Shown here piece by piece: positions 1 through 9,269 of a DNA stretch of 10,967 nucleotides; position 1 is the stretch's first letter; each line of letters begins with the position of its first letter. Origin of the DNA: Euperipatoides rowelli. Lineage: Eukaryota > Onychophora > Udeonychophora > Euonychophora > Peripatopsidae. Where the stretch lies: NCBI GenBank assembly GCA_003024985.2, contig PXIH01S0006746.1; one strand, given 5' to 3'. Below the pieces are notes generated by a model, which saw nothing but the letters and a program-made list of their open reading frames with translations, did no database searches and had not been told where the DNA came from. The position numbers and the translations under genes were made by a program.

Positions 1-1140
1 TTTTATGAACACCTATATAAACAATAAAGAATCTCTGGGGTGGGGATAATGATAATATAGATAGATCTTGTGTATTCTGTAAGATAGATGGGGAAGGGTG
101 TGGATATATAAACCTTTATTAGGGCCTTAATGTATATTTTATGTAAAAATGACAGTTTAAATGTAAGCCCTATCTCCCTGTATAGAGATGAATTATTCAG
201 TTGGTCTGACTTCATCCATGAGCTTTAACATGGAGTCTACTTGAAACTTCCAATATAAGGTACCCTGATCAGTCAGGCGGGTTCAACCTATCTCTACAAA
301 GATGAGAAATAGGTTTGTCTTTCTACTATTAAAATTTAAAACTAAATATTGTGATAGAATAGAAATGGATGCTAAGTTAGATATAGAGCTGAAATAAAAA
401 TATATAACAGAAATTTAATATAAAAAAATTTGTGCACAATAATAACCAAATGGAACTACCTACTCTAGGATGAGTGGTTGACAAGGTCTTAGAAAGCCTT
501 GAATCCAAAAAAATGTGGCTTTTCCGAAGACTGCTTCAGTGATATCAAAGATTATATCACCTACCGGGCTGATGGTTGTGTCCGGTGGAAAAAGTTTCTA
601 ACTATCTTGAAAAAAATAGGTTTATCAAGTATAAAATGATTGTGGGGTTTCTCTGAAATCTGAGTATAATAATCGATATCTTGAAAAAGATGCAACAACA
701 ATAAAAATAATAGATTGATGGAAGATTTTACGAGTCTGAACAAAATTTAATTTAATGATTGATTTATTGGAAATATAGTTTGGATGGTTCTATTCCATTC
801 TCTTTTCCATCAGAAACAGACAGACATTAACAATTGAGATATCACAAAAATATGTGTCACATAACTAAATATCAAATATAAAAATACAATGAAAGTTTTT
901 CTATCTGTATTGTCTTCAAAATATTTGAAGCAAAAATCTCAAAGTTAAAATATAAGAATTTCTGATTTTCAAAAAAACATTAACATAATACCCAAAATAT
1001 AAGGAGGGCTTAGGAAAAAATCAATTTGAATGATTAAACATTAAAAATCAAGGACAAAAAAATAAATAAAAATAGCATAAAAATAAATGAATAATTGAAT
1101 AAATGTCAATATTTCCACAACTACAATAAAAATAAATATA
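1..1140. other. Gene-free AT-rich stretch
   Basis: I see no supported gene here. Both strands are dense in stop codons, and the longest Met-started frames are 60-70 codons, low-complexity and rich in I, F, L and Y, as chance frames are at this base composition. Two small inverted repeats are visible: AACCTAT at 285-291 with ATAGGTT at 309-315, and GTGATAT at 539-545 with ATATCAC at 554-560 (7-bp stem, 8-nt loop). Positions 1000-1150 are strongly A-rich on the plus strand. The stretch is best read as intergenic or intronic. Confidence 0.6.
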
Positions 1141-1147
1141 AACTTAC

Positions 1148-1218
1148 GCCTGCTGCAGACATGTAGTCAAAATTTGAAGTCTTCCAAGGATCAATGTGCT
1201 TTATCATTATAGAAGAAT
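1148..1218 (-). CDS. Candidate internal exon, unknown protein
   Basis: I do not recognise the protein. On the minus strand a 71-bp segment lies between ctgccag (an acceptor preceded by a pyrimidine-rich run) and a strong donor GGC|gtaagt. After two leading bases it reads 23 codons without a stop, including HIDPWKTSNFDYMSAAG, which is richer in W, D, P and Y than the surrounding chance frames. An alternative acceptor after gataaag, 20 bases further in, would make it phase 0. It shares strand with the segments at 1894-1960 and 1580-1813 and with the rabphilin exons at 8604-9266, so it could belong to a gene spanning the window. A caution is that the acceptor side, TTAACCTTTTAACTGCC, also resembles a piggyBac-like transposon end, so the splice signal may be accidental. 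Confidence 0.28.
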
Positions 1219-1579
1219 CTGGCAGTTAAAAGGTTAAGTTCTGAATCAAAGGTTAAATTTTGAAAGATTCAAAGTTAAAAATGTTCAGATAAAATGGATG
1301 AAAGTTCAATCAGGAAGATAAAAGTTCTAATGATGAAATGGTTTCTGGATTCTTTAAATATTAAAAATAAATTTCTATCAAGTAGAAAATAAAGTTTTAG
1401 TTACAAAAAAAATTGGATCAAATTATTCTTCTAATATGAGAGGTGGCCACAACGCTTGGAGACATTCGAGATTCTTTCAGATATTTTGGGGCATTAAGTA
1501 GAGTGATTCGGCCTCAAGCTGTCAAAGTGGGTAAGATCTGTGGTATAAACTGGCCAAATGTTCTTTAAGCTACAGAATA

Positions 1580-1813
1580 TTATGGGACAAGGATCTGGTC
1601 CACTATGTTGGCTTCAGTGATCCTCTGTTTTAGCTGGTTTATCTCTCTGATGTTGAGGGAAAGTAGCCTCTCTGCTTTGGTATTGGCCACAGCCTTTAAC
1701 TGGTATAAGGTTACTGCTTTATTGGGTGTACTTGACATATTAGTTTGAAAAAAAATTGTCAAACTTTCAGCTGAGTCTGGATGCCTTTGGCTTAATGGCA
1801 CAATTTCTCTCAG
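1580..1813 (-). CDS. Candidate terminal exon, unknown protein
   Basis: On the minus strand this frame stays open for about 78 codons from LREIVPLSQRHPDSAESL to ITEANIVDQILVP and a TAA at 1580-1582. It is preceded by a pyrimidine-rich run and a CAGCAG tandem (NAGNAG) acceptor, which would add or drop one Q. The C-terminal half (LKAVANTKAERLLSLNIREI onward) is charged and leucine-rich, like an amphipathic helix or short coiled coil. The frame extends upstream through the putative intron to about 1881, but that part is hydrophobic and looks non-coding. A 77-bp GT-AG intron could join it in frame to the segment at 1894-1960. I see no AATAAA shortly after the stop. Just below 1580, two other frames keep reading plausible protein (see findings), so this may be a decayed gene or transposon ORF rather than a real 3' exon. 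I cannot name a family. Confidence 0.3.
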   Translation of the reverse strand: MREIVPLSQRHPDSAESLTIFFQTNMSSTPNKAVTLYQLKAVANTKAERLLSLNIREINQLKQRITEANIVDQILVP

Positions 1814-1893
1814 CTGCTGATGGTAGACCAGAAGTGGATTGAAAAGTATGGAGAATGTCAAGTACAGAAATTTATGGAGAAAAATTTACTTAC

Positions 1894-1960
1894 GGCTGTC
1901 GCTTGATGGCTGGAGATGGACTGGTACTGGCTGCTGCTGGGCTGGTCTATATCCTCCTTA
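1894..1960 (-). CDS. Candidate internal exon, Ser/Gln-rich
   Basis: The minus strand shows aaactacag| followed by 67 bp and then GCC|gtaagt, a near-ideal donor. After one leading base it reads 22 codons beginning KEDIDQPSSSQYQSISS and ending at a codon boundary. That phase matches the acceptor at 1814-1820 for a short intron of 77 or 80 bp. The content is polar and disordered-looking, like a linker rather than a folded domain. Because it is minus-strand and downstream of the rabphilin C2A exons, it could in principle be a linker exon of that gene. However, the C2A exon ends in phase 0, and the cag acceptor used in phase 0 would give an immediate TAA. A direct join would need the next AG (after taag). 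A plus-strand frame of about 56 codons also crosses the segment, ending near an AATAAA at about 2002. No homology is recognised. Confidence 0.3.
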
Positions 1961-2530
1961 CTGTAGTTTTAACTTCTTCTTTGTTCATATTAACGATTTT
2001 TTAATAAAACTTTAAATGTGGATAATGTTTTAAATCATGAAGTCTTTTTATTTCATTTCATTATCTTTGACTCAACGACAACAACAACTACTACTACAAC
2101 TCTTTGGAGATCCCAGTCCTAACCTTTATACCCTTAAATTTTAAAAATGCATGTTAGGGAAAAAGAATTAGCATTTTGACTGTCCCAAGTTTTGACAAAG
2201 GAAACAGATCCAATAAGGTTTTAGAAGGTGGTTTGTTGAATAAATAAAAGTTCAGCTTCCAATAATATTTTAATAAAGTTTTACAGATGTTATGTCATTC
2301 ATAGGTTGGGGCATCAAAAGAGGAGGGGTAGATCCAGATCTGTTGTTGAACAGTGCATAAGATCTTATTGTACCTCTCCATGGGGTTTAATAACAAAATT
2401 AAATAATTTATGTTATGGAAATATTAGCAATAATTGCCATTATACAAATATTAGAAATATTAAATAACAAAAGAAAAATTGAAATTTTCTGATCAGGAGA
2501 AATGAAACAAATTATTTTTCAGATTTATTC
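1961..2530. other. Gene-free stretch with short ACA/ACT microsatellite
   Basis: I see no supported gene. A CAA/CTA triplet run sits at about 2073-2101. On the minus strand at about 2290-2400 there is a roughly 35-codon open frame containing NPMERYNKILCTVQQQ, without recognisable splice sites or homology. It may be a fragment of a decayed element. The rest is AT-rich sequence. Confidence 0.45.
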
Positions 2531-3028
2531 ATTGTCCCACTTGAATAAGCATCCATAGATGATGGATGGTAGATTTGTAAGATCGGTTGGTAAATACCAG
2601 GATAATCGATGCATTGTTCTACATGGGGAAAAATTGCCCTGTACAAAAATTCTCAAATGATCGTAATCTGTGATACTAGAGATGGGGAATAAAAAAATAG
2701 CCCCAATGATACTGTCTGACTTTACTCGAAGGAAAAAAAATTATGCAGGTTCAAAAATATAATTTAAAAAATATTTTTATCTCATGTAGACAATCTTAAA
2801 TGATGAATTTAAAAATAATTAAAAAGAATTGTAAAAGAAAAAAATGGTTTTTAATTCTTAGGTGACAATGACAAACTATAAAAAACAAATTTAGAAAAAA
2901 ATCAATAAAAGGGAATACATCATAATTGAATGAAAAATGCCAGCATAGTTTGATCATGATAAGAATTACATTATTTACTAAGGTTGTCTGTCTGTTTGTA
3001 CAGATTTAAAAATTGTAATAATTTAATN

Positions 3029-3044
3029 TATATATATATATATA
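3029..3044. repeat. TA dinucleotide microsatellite
   Basis: About eight TA units directly follow an undetermined base at 3028. The run is followed at 3047 by ACTAGCT, a heptamer also present at 6405 next to another microsatellite and another N. The true repeat length is uncertain because of the N. Confidence 0.85.
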
Positions 3045-3870
3045 AAACTAGCTACTGTATTTATTATTGTCTTACTTCATTAGCAATCAAAATGCAGGTA
3101 ATCAAAAATATATAATTTAATGGACAGTCTACTTTAGCACAACACATCAAGCAGACTACAGATTACCATTGATCACTGTCTATACAATACTCAAATAAGT
3201 GGGTGTTAAAGACTAAACAATGAAGTTGAATGTTTTATTTTTCCAAGAAATCATGGACCCACATATTTTAGTATTCTACAATAGAAAATAAATAAAAATA
3301 ATTAAAAGAAATTCCTGAAATTTTATTTCCTTATACTATATTATAGGCTACTTATATATCATTTATAATTATATTTGATATTATAAGTGTTATATTATAC
3401 ATGAAGGGCATATTTTAAAGAAAAAATGCATGTAAATCACAGAAAACCAGTGATTTGTCATTGTAAATATTGTCCCTGTGATTCTGAAAACCATTTGTTT
3501 TATGAAAATAATGAAGGGGACCAAATTTGTGGAAAATTTTATTATCTTTAAATTTAGTATATTTTGCCGCAGAATAATCAGTTTATGAAATAATTAAGAA
3601 AACCAATTCAAGGCCACTAATTGGCACAATTATTTCAAGATGGCTGGCAGTTTTAAGAGGATGATTACCATGGGTAACTTAGCATTCATGCAAAAACAGA
3701 AAAACTCAGCTTTCTTGGATTTTTTGCAGTAAAACTTATTTTACAGGTCTATGGATAGAAAACTACCATTTACTGATTTTAAGCAATAACATTTTACCTA
3801 CAATAATTTGATAAATTTCTTCTAATAAGATGATGATGACAGGGACGGTGCGGTGATAACGATAACAACA

Positions 3871-3890
3871 GTGAATCATATGTGATGCAT
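3871..3890 (+). repeat. Diverged copy of the TATCATATGTGATA near-palindrome
   Basis: This 20-mer differs at three positions from GTGTATCATATGTGATACAC at 3991-4010. It keeps the central ATCATATGTGAT core and lies about 100 bp before the exact pair. It shows that the motif has been multiplied locally. Confidence 0.7.
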
Positions 3891-3990
3891 AGCAAGTTAG
3901 AACCCTTTCAAACTGATACATTTAGCTCAAACAATCATTTATTTTTCATTCTGAGAACAAAAATTTTCAACATTTAAAATTATATGTACT

Positions 3991-4010
3991 GTGTATCATA
4001 TGTGATACAC
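3991..4010 (+). repeat. 20-bp near-palindrome, left copy
   Basis: The sequence GTGTATCATATGTGATACAC has 8-bp self-complementary arms (GTGTATCA/TGATACAC) around a 4-bp centre. Its exact reverse complement occurs at 4033-4052, 22 bp away, so each copy can fold alone and the two can also pair with each other as a 20-bp stem. Confidence 0.95.
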
Positions 4011-4032
4011 AAGCGTCTGAAAAGAACATGGT

Positions 4033-4052
4033 GTGTATCACATATGATACAC
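4033..4052 (-). repeat. 20-bp near-palindrome, right inverted copy
   Basis: GTGTATCACATATGATACAC is the exact reverse complement of the copy at 3991-4010. It is followed by AGACAGGCAAAAGGTTAA, the possible right end of a TTAA-flanked mobile element. Confidence 0.95.
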
Positions 4053-4129
4053 AGACAGGCAAAAGGTTAAGAGATTTATATTTTAAATCGTTGTGGCAAA
4101 TAGCAGTTTTTCATTTTTAAAAAATAAAT

Positions 4130-4199
4130 GGGCAGAGGAGGTAGAGGGGAGAAAAGGTTTAGAGGAGGGAGTTATGAGGTAAGTCGAGAGGAGGGGGAG
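4130..4199 (+). repeat. Purine-rich (GA/GGA) tract
   Basis: For about 70 bases the plus strand is dominated by G and A (GGCAGAGGAGGTAGAGGGG and similar blocks), with only a few pyrimidine interruptions. Such homopurine tracts can adopt triplex structures. I see no gene function. Confidence 0.7.
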
Positions 4200-4544
4200 C
4201 TAACTAGGACACATAGCAATGCCTACTGGCTGCAGAAGCTGTAATAGCATGAAGGTACCCCATGGGTGGTGCACTTGCTAATGGGACCACTGTCAGCTTA
4301 ACAAGTTCTGTGGTCAAATTTCATTGTGAAATACTGACCTAATCTATTGTAAACAAGTAGTGCTAGCAGTGTTTAGTGAAATAGGCTCTGTTAGCCTAAT
4401 GAGAATATAATGTATTCTACCTCAGTAGTCTGTTAAATGATACTGCCTACCATAGCCGTACAGTGGAAATTCTTTCAGGGGGGGGGGGGGACTACAGAAT
4501 TTTAACATTGGTCTTACAAGTTATGTTTTTGTTAGATTGATTTT

Positions 4545-4760
4545 GAGAAGCTTTTTTTTTTTAAGTTGTCACGACGTTTTGTTATCTTTTGCGAGAGTTT
4601 GTGAAGGTTTTTCTTTTAAGTTGTCATGACGTTTTGCGAAGGTTTTTTTTTTAAGTTGTCAGGAAGTTTTATCACCTTTTGGTAGAATTTGAGAAGCTTT
4701 TTTTTTTGGTTGACAGGACATTTTTTCAGTTTTTTGTACAGTTGGAGAACTTTTTATTTT
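4545..4760 (+). repeat. Minisatellite, about 55-bp unit, four copies plus a partial
   Basis: Each unit starts GAGAAGC/GTGAAGG, runs through a T tract into AAGTTGTCACGACGTTTT, then TTATCTTTTG..GAG..TTT. Unit starts are at 4545, 4601, 4636, 4691 and 4745, so the spacings are 56, 35, 55 and 54. The second unit lacks a 20-bp internal block between the GACGTTTTG and CGAAGG parts. The fourth diverges (GGTTGACAGGACATTTT) and the fifth is partial and T-rich. A 64-codon Met-started frame at 4689-4883 that runs through the tail of the array is an artefact of the T tracts. Confidence 0.85.
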
Positions 4761-4943
4761 ATTTTTTGGGTTATAAGTATGTTTGTTCTAGTATTTGTTA
4801 AATCTGTAGTTAAATTATCTATTTTTTTGACAGAAATCTATAGTCATTTATTACAATTGGCTAACGTGATATTAAATACTTAAATTTTGGATTGGTCTCA
4901 TTTTTACAAAGGGATTACCGGTTATTAATTAAAACATTTTTTT

Positions 4944-4971
4944 GGGGGGGAGTGGGAATGAGCTCCCCCCC
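4944..4971. repeat. GGGGGGGAG/CTCCCCCCC hairpin
   Basis: A perfect 9-bp stem (4944-4952 with 4963-4971) encloses a 10-nt loop, TGGGAATGAG. It lies close to the proposed right end of the hAT-like element and fits the folded-back G/C-rich ends common in such elements. Confidence 0.8.
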
Positions 4972-4989
4972 CCCGAACATCCTTACTGT

Positions 4990-6400
4990 CTACTTATTTC
5001 TCATTAAGATTATACAATATATTGATTTAGATGACCCTCGATATGTGCTCATTTAAATACTTATTTGACCTTTGTACAGTTTTTTAGTCATGTTTATTCC
5101 CATTCTTTATATTATTATGGACTTGTCTAATGTTTTATCTACAGTATATACTATTTTTGTAGAAATCACATCCATTCCAATAAGTATCTAGATTTTTTTA
5201 ATTTAAATGTTTTGTATCTTTAACACATTGTGAAATGCTGTTCCAATAATTTATCAGGAAATTCTGTCTTATATTTGATTTATTATGTTCTTTTTCCAGC
5301 TTCATTTCATTTCATGACCTCATATCTTTACGAAGAGTACATTTACAGTGAACTTACTTTATAGATAGCCAATAACTTATTTTAAACACTTCCACCAGGA
5401 AATTATTTTGAAAGAGCATCTCCAATGGTTAATGTTACTATCAGTTGGTTTAGTAAATGAATTGAAGTCACTAAGAATAAATCAGAAATTATTTTGCTAG
5501 TCGAAATTTAATGCAAATTCTCAATATTGGTGCAGAAATATTCTTTAGAAAAAAATTATATACTACTTTTATGATCAAATGTAAAAAAATTGGAACAGAT
5601 ATAATTTTTTTTANAGTTTGAGGAACTAAAATATTAATGAATGAAAATAACTCATTTTAAATTTTTATTTAGTGAAAAAACAAAAAATTAAATATTTATT
5701 GTTTTATATAGTCAATCATGTGTTTAATCTGTGTTACAATTTGGATGACAATCCCCACAATAATATTAAATACGCTTGTCAAATACATTGAAGGGACTAT
5801 GCAATTTAAAATTCTATGGGAATAACTACACGTTTTTTAAAAACTTGTTTTATAGTATGAATTCAGTAATTCTAATTCTGTGCATAAACAGCGCATCTGC
5901 TGAGTTGAATTAATGAGACTTTGTATACATGACATTGTTACGAAAAAAACTGTTCAAGATTTGAATTTGGATTGAAATTTTTTTTTTTTTTTTTAAATTT
6001 GTGCATGAATAATTTTTGAACTGTCAATTTGAATTGAATGAAAAGCAAACAAAATATACAATCGGTTGTTAGAGGGGAAAAGTAAGCCAACCTTTTTTGT
6101 GGAGTCAAAATTTCAGTTTATAACTTAATATCTTTTTTATTTTTTAATTAAATGAAAATACTAGTCACCAAAATAGCAACAATAACAGAAATAAATATTG
6201 ACTAGCCTATATTTTAAATGATGGCTAGCGAATTAACAAAACTTATACAAGATTCTACAATCAAAACTTAGCTTAAAAATTAATATTCAAAGAAAAACCT
6301 CATCTTCAGAGTAACTTTCCTGTTAGAAGCGTATATTCTACTTTCTAGTCATTTGTACTGCATTTAAGGTGAATTAAACCATTTAAGGTATTTTTATATT
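4990..6400. other. Gene-free AT-rich stretch
   Basis: I find no supported exon on either strand. The stretch holds an undetermined base at 5614 inside a T/A run, a 17-T homopolymer at 5978-5994 and many short A and T runs. No splice-bounded open frame of useful composition is visible. It could be intronic for a minus-strand gene extending from the C2A exons. Confidence 0.6.
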
Positions 6401-6404
6401 AAGT

Positions 6405-6440
6405 ACTAGCTGAAGTACCCNATAATAATAATAATAATAA
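6405..6440. mobile_element. Possible RTE/SINE terminus fragment with ATA microsatellite
   Basis: ACTAGCTGAAGTACCC at 6405-6420 resembles the ACTAGCTG...CCCG boundary common in RTE-type retrotransposons and their SINEs, recalled from memory. It runs straight into an N (6421) and about six ATA units. Only about 16 bases match, so the assignment is weak. The microsatellite itself is certain. Confidence 0.3.
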
Positions 6441-8440
6441 TTTTTTTAAACTAGATAATTGTAAATAATTTACAGTACTAAAAATTGAAATGTATTGTTT
6501 GTCAAAGGTTTGCAAAAAAAAAAAAAAAANCTTCAAATAAAAGTGCCCCATCTAGCTGGCTTTTCAAGCAAACTTTTGATAAATTGTACAATGAAATTTT
6601 TAGTTATAAATTAATTGCTATTAATACACTGTACGTAGTTAAAACATTTCTGTGGAAAATTTTTTTTTATTATTATTTTTAGCTAGAAAATAAATTCATA
6701 ATAAAATTTAAACTATTCAGAATATCCAAAATTTTAACCCCTCAGATTTTAATGATTAATATTTTAATATAAATCAAATCTTTTGTCGTGATATTTTGGC
6801 GGCAATCATATTGTCATTAGTATGTATAGCTTCAATTTGATATTAAATATATTTTCCAGCAGCATGGCCTAAAAATATTATAAAAAATAAAATTCTTATT
6901 TGGGTTTATTGAAGAAATGATGAAACTACATAATAAACGATATGAAGTGTTGTAGTGGTCGCAGGTATGTTATTAGGCCAGTGGATTAAATAATTTAAGA
7001 TTAAATGATTATTATTAACAATTTTTTTCTTGAAGAACTCATGCACTCACTTATTCCAATATTGGAAAGGAATATATGGCCTTAAAATACTTTATCATTC
7101 AAAATTTGCGTAATTAGAGGTGGAATTAAAAATTTATCAAATGCTTTTTTTAAATAGTAAAAAATGATCAGAAATCTAGATAAAATAAATGATTGGAAAC
7201 ATATAAGGCTAAGGACGACCATTTCCTAGTATTATCTCTAAAATAATAATTTGATTGTACAAAGTCATGGTTTTATTATGTCCTGATTTTCTTTATTAAT
7301 TTTTGTAAGTTTTAATATCTATGAAAAATGATCAGGCTTTTGCTAAAGATTAAATACTTATCTTTTTTTTTTTTAACTGCAAAACATCTACAGGAATTAT
7401 TTAAATATTAGGTTTCGGCTTGCTACATCAAAAACCTGTGACATCAAATAGCCGCCACATTGATTTAATTTTACAGGCTGAGTTTTCGATGACATGGCTA
7501 TTTTTAAGAAACAGCTTCTTATTAAGTAATTTACAATTATTGAATTCAAAATATTTATTAAGCATCCAACACATCAACATAGATACATACTATATTTTAT
7601 TAAAAATGTTCCCATCATTAAAATAACCCTATGATATAATCAAAAGGTGCAATAAAGTTTTGATCGTGACTAAAATGGATAAAAGCCTTATTATTATCCT
7701 AACTTTCATCCCAACCGGAACCGTAACTCTAATATATATTAAACCACTATGTCCCCACCCCAAGATAATCAATAGATACAATAAAGCCTTATTGGAGGTT
7801 TTTTAAAATGTAATTTATCTAAAAATTTATAATTTTGTAATTTTAACATTTTATAGAATGGCACCAAGGCCTTGGTAGTGCCTAAAATTCAATATGACCA
7901 ACAAATTATTTTGATGACATAGTAAACATACAAATGTTGAAAATTTTTAATTTTGATGTAATGGATTTTGATGTGACAATGTTTTGATAAGATGGGACAC
8001 CCCAAATATCAATTCAATTATACAAACCATATTTTTTTTTTAATTCAAATATTAATGTTTCAGATCATACATTTTTAATCACATGTTTTTAATAATTTTT
8101 GATATTTAATTATACCATTAATCATAATTAAGGTTAAATAATAGCTTATAAAATATTGCTTAAACTATTTTGTTCATTCTCTCTCCATCAGCTAGCTATT
8201 CCTAACTTAAATATTCAATGGGAACAAACTCACAAAGCATGTTGTAAAACAAAATACCCAAAACTCAGTTTAATGAAAACTGGAGAAAGAGAGAGAGACT
8301 TCAAAGTTGACAGATATCATGATAGTTGTTACTTTCAAATATTCTGGTGATGTTATAACTTATTATAAAAAGTTGCCTATTTTGAAAAATGTACTGTACT
8401 TTTAAATAAGATGTAAAAAAAAAAAAAGATGACAAATTTT
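6441..8440. other. Gene-free AT-rich stretch
   Basis: There is no supported gene. Met-started frames of 64-68 codons at 6485-6682, 7420-7626 and 8156-8350 (plus strand) cross A/T runs or an N and look random. An undetermined base at 6530 follows a 16-A run. The motif ATAAA(A)GCCTTATT is repeated near 7678 and 7781. A GC-rich palindrome lies at 7863-7876. Confidence 0.6.
7863..7876. repeat. Perfect 14-bp palindrome
   Basis: ACCAAGGCCTTGGT is self-complementary. The flanks GGCAC on the left and GTGCC on the right extend the symmetry to 23 bases with a two-base TA insertion. It is unusually GC-rich for this region. I know of no function. Confidence 0.85.
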
Positions 8441-8447
8441 CTTGAAT

Positions 8448-8477
8448 AATATTGTGACATTTGCCTGTCACAATATT
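8448..8477. repeat. 12-bp perfect inverted repeat, 6-nt loop
   Basis: AATATTGTGACA at 8448-8459 and TGTCACAATATT at 8466-8477 are exact reverse complements around TTTGCC. The hairpin lies about 125 bp beyond the last C2A exon, inside the following intron on the minus strand. It may be the remnant of a foldback element. Confidence 0.9.
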
Positions 8478-8561
8478 AAATAGCTGGTATGAGAGTGAGG
8501 GCCTACTTTTATGCCTGTCCCTAACTATGATGATATTGACATTGGACTACAAACATATTTA

Positions 8562-9266
<705 letters not shown>

Positions 9267-9269
9267 CTA

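Larger units (their letters stand above)
2531..3890. other. Gene-free AT-rich stretch
   Basis: The only long open frame is on the minus strand, 2740 down to a TAA at 2525. It has about 71 codons, no usable Met start and no recognised family. At this base composition a few such frames are expected by chance. A TA microsatellite follows an N at 3028. A 7-bp inverted repeat, AAATCAC at 3434-3440 with GTGATTT at 3450-3456, is visible. Nothing else is supported. Confidence 0.5.
3896..4070. mobile_element. Possible piggyBac-like MITE remnant (TTAA-flanked)
   Basis: The right end reads GACAGGCAAAAGG followed by TTAA at 4067-4070. The left end reads TTAG, then AACCCTTTCAAACTGATAC. Read inwards, both resemble the TTAA + CCYTTT... 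+ CTG ends of small piggyBac-type non-autonomous elements, recalled from memory. The ends match each other only imperfectly and the left target site is TTAG instead of TTAA, so this would be an old copy. There is no coding capacity in about 175 bp. The inverted near-palindromes at 3991-4010 and 4033-4052 lie inside, near the right end. Plain low-complexity sequence with a chance TTAA is the alternative. Confidence 0.3.
4461..4988. mobile_element. Decayed hAT-like non-autonomous DNA transposon (candidate)
   Basis: The left end reads CAGTGGAAATTCTTTCA followed by 13 G (4478-4490). The right end, on the minus strand from 4988, reads CAGTAAGGATGTTC followed by a run of 10 G. Both fit the pattern CAGTGGCGGATYC(A)GGGGGG seen at hAT-type terminal inverted repeats, which I recall from memory. 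The interior (about 500 bp) has no transposase frame. It holds a minisatellite at 4545-4760 and, close to the right end, a G/C hairpin. The 8-bp flanks (TAGCCGTA left, TCTACTTA right) do not form a convincing target-site duplication, so the copy is old or the boundaries are slightly wrong. Confidence 0.45.

Noticed and set aside
270-295. GGGTTCAACC-like motif resembling a tRNA B box
   Set aside because: There is no matching A box, no cloverleaf and no adjacent acceptor stem.
561-743. 60-codon minus-strand frame with a hydrophobic N-terminus, signal-peptide-like
   Set aside because: It has low-complexity I/F/L content and no recognised domain, and frames of this length are expected by chance at this base composition.
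2525-2740. 71-codon open minus-strand frame (FVQGNFSPCRTMHRLSWYLP region)
   Set aside because: The upstream part has no Met start, and there are no clear splice sites and no recognised family. A few such frames are expected by chance in this window.
3840-3870. GATGATGATG...GATAACGATAACAACA triplet-like run as a coding start
   Set aside because: The plus frame stops after eight codons. It looks like a degenerate microsatellite.
3991-4052. Palindrome pair as a CRISPR-like repeat-spacer array
   Set aside because: There are only two inverted copies and one diverged copy, the spacing is irregular, and the context is clearly a eukaryotic nuclear genome.
4689-4883. 64-codon plus-strand Met frame, F/L/V-rich
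   Set aside because: It begins in the T-rich minisatellite and its membrane-like composition comes from T tracts.
6485-6682. 65-codon plus-strand frame starting MKCIVCQRF
   Set aside because: It crosses a 16-A run and an N, so the frame itself is unreliable, and it shows no domain.
8156-8350. 64-codon plus-strand frame
   Set aside because: It lies antisense within the probable rabphilin intron and shows no homology or coding signal.
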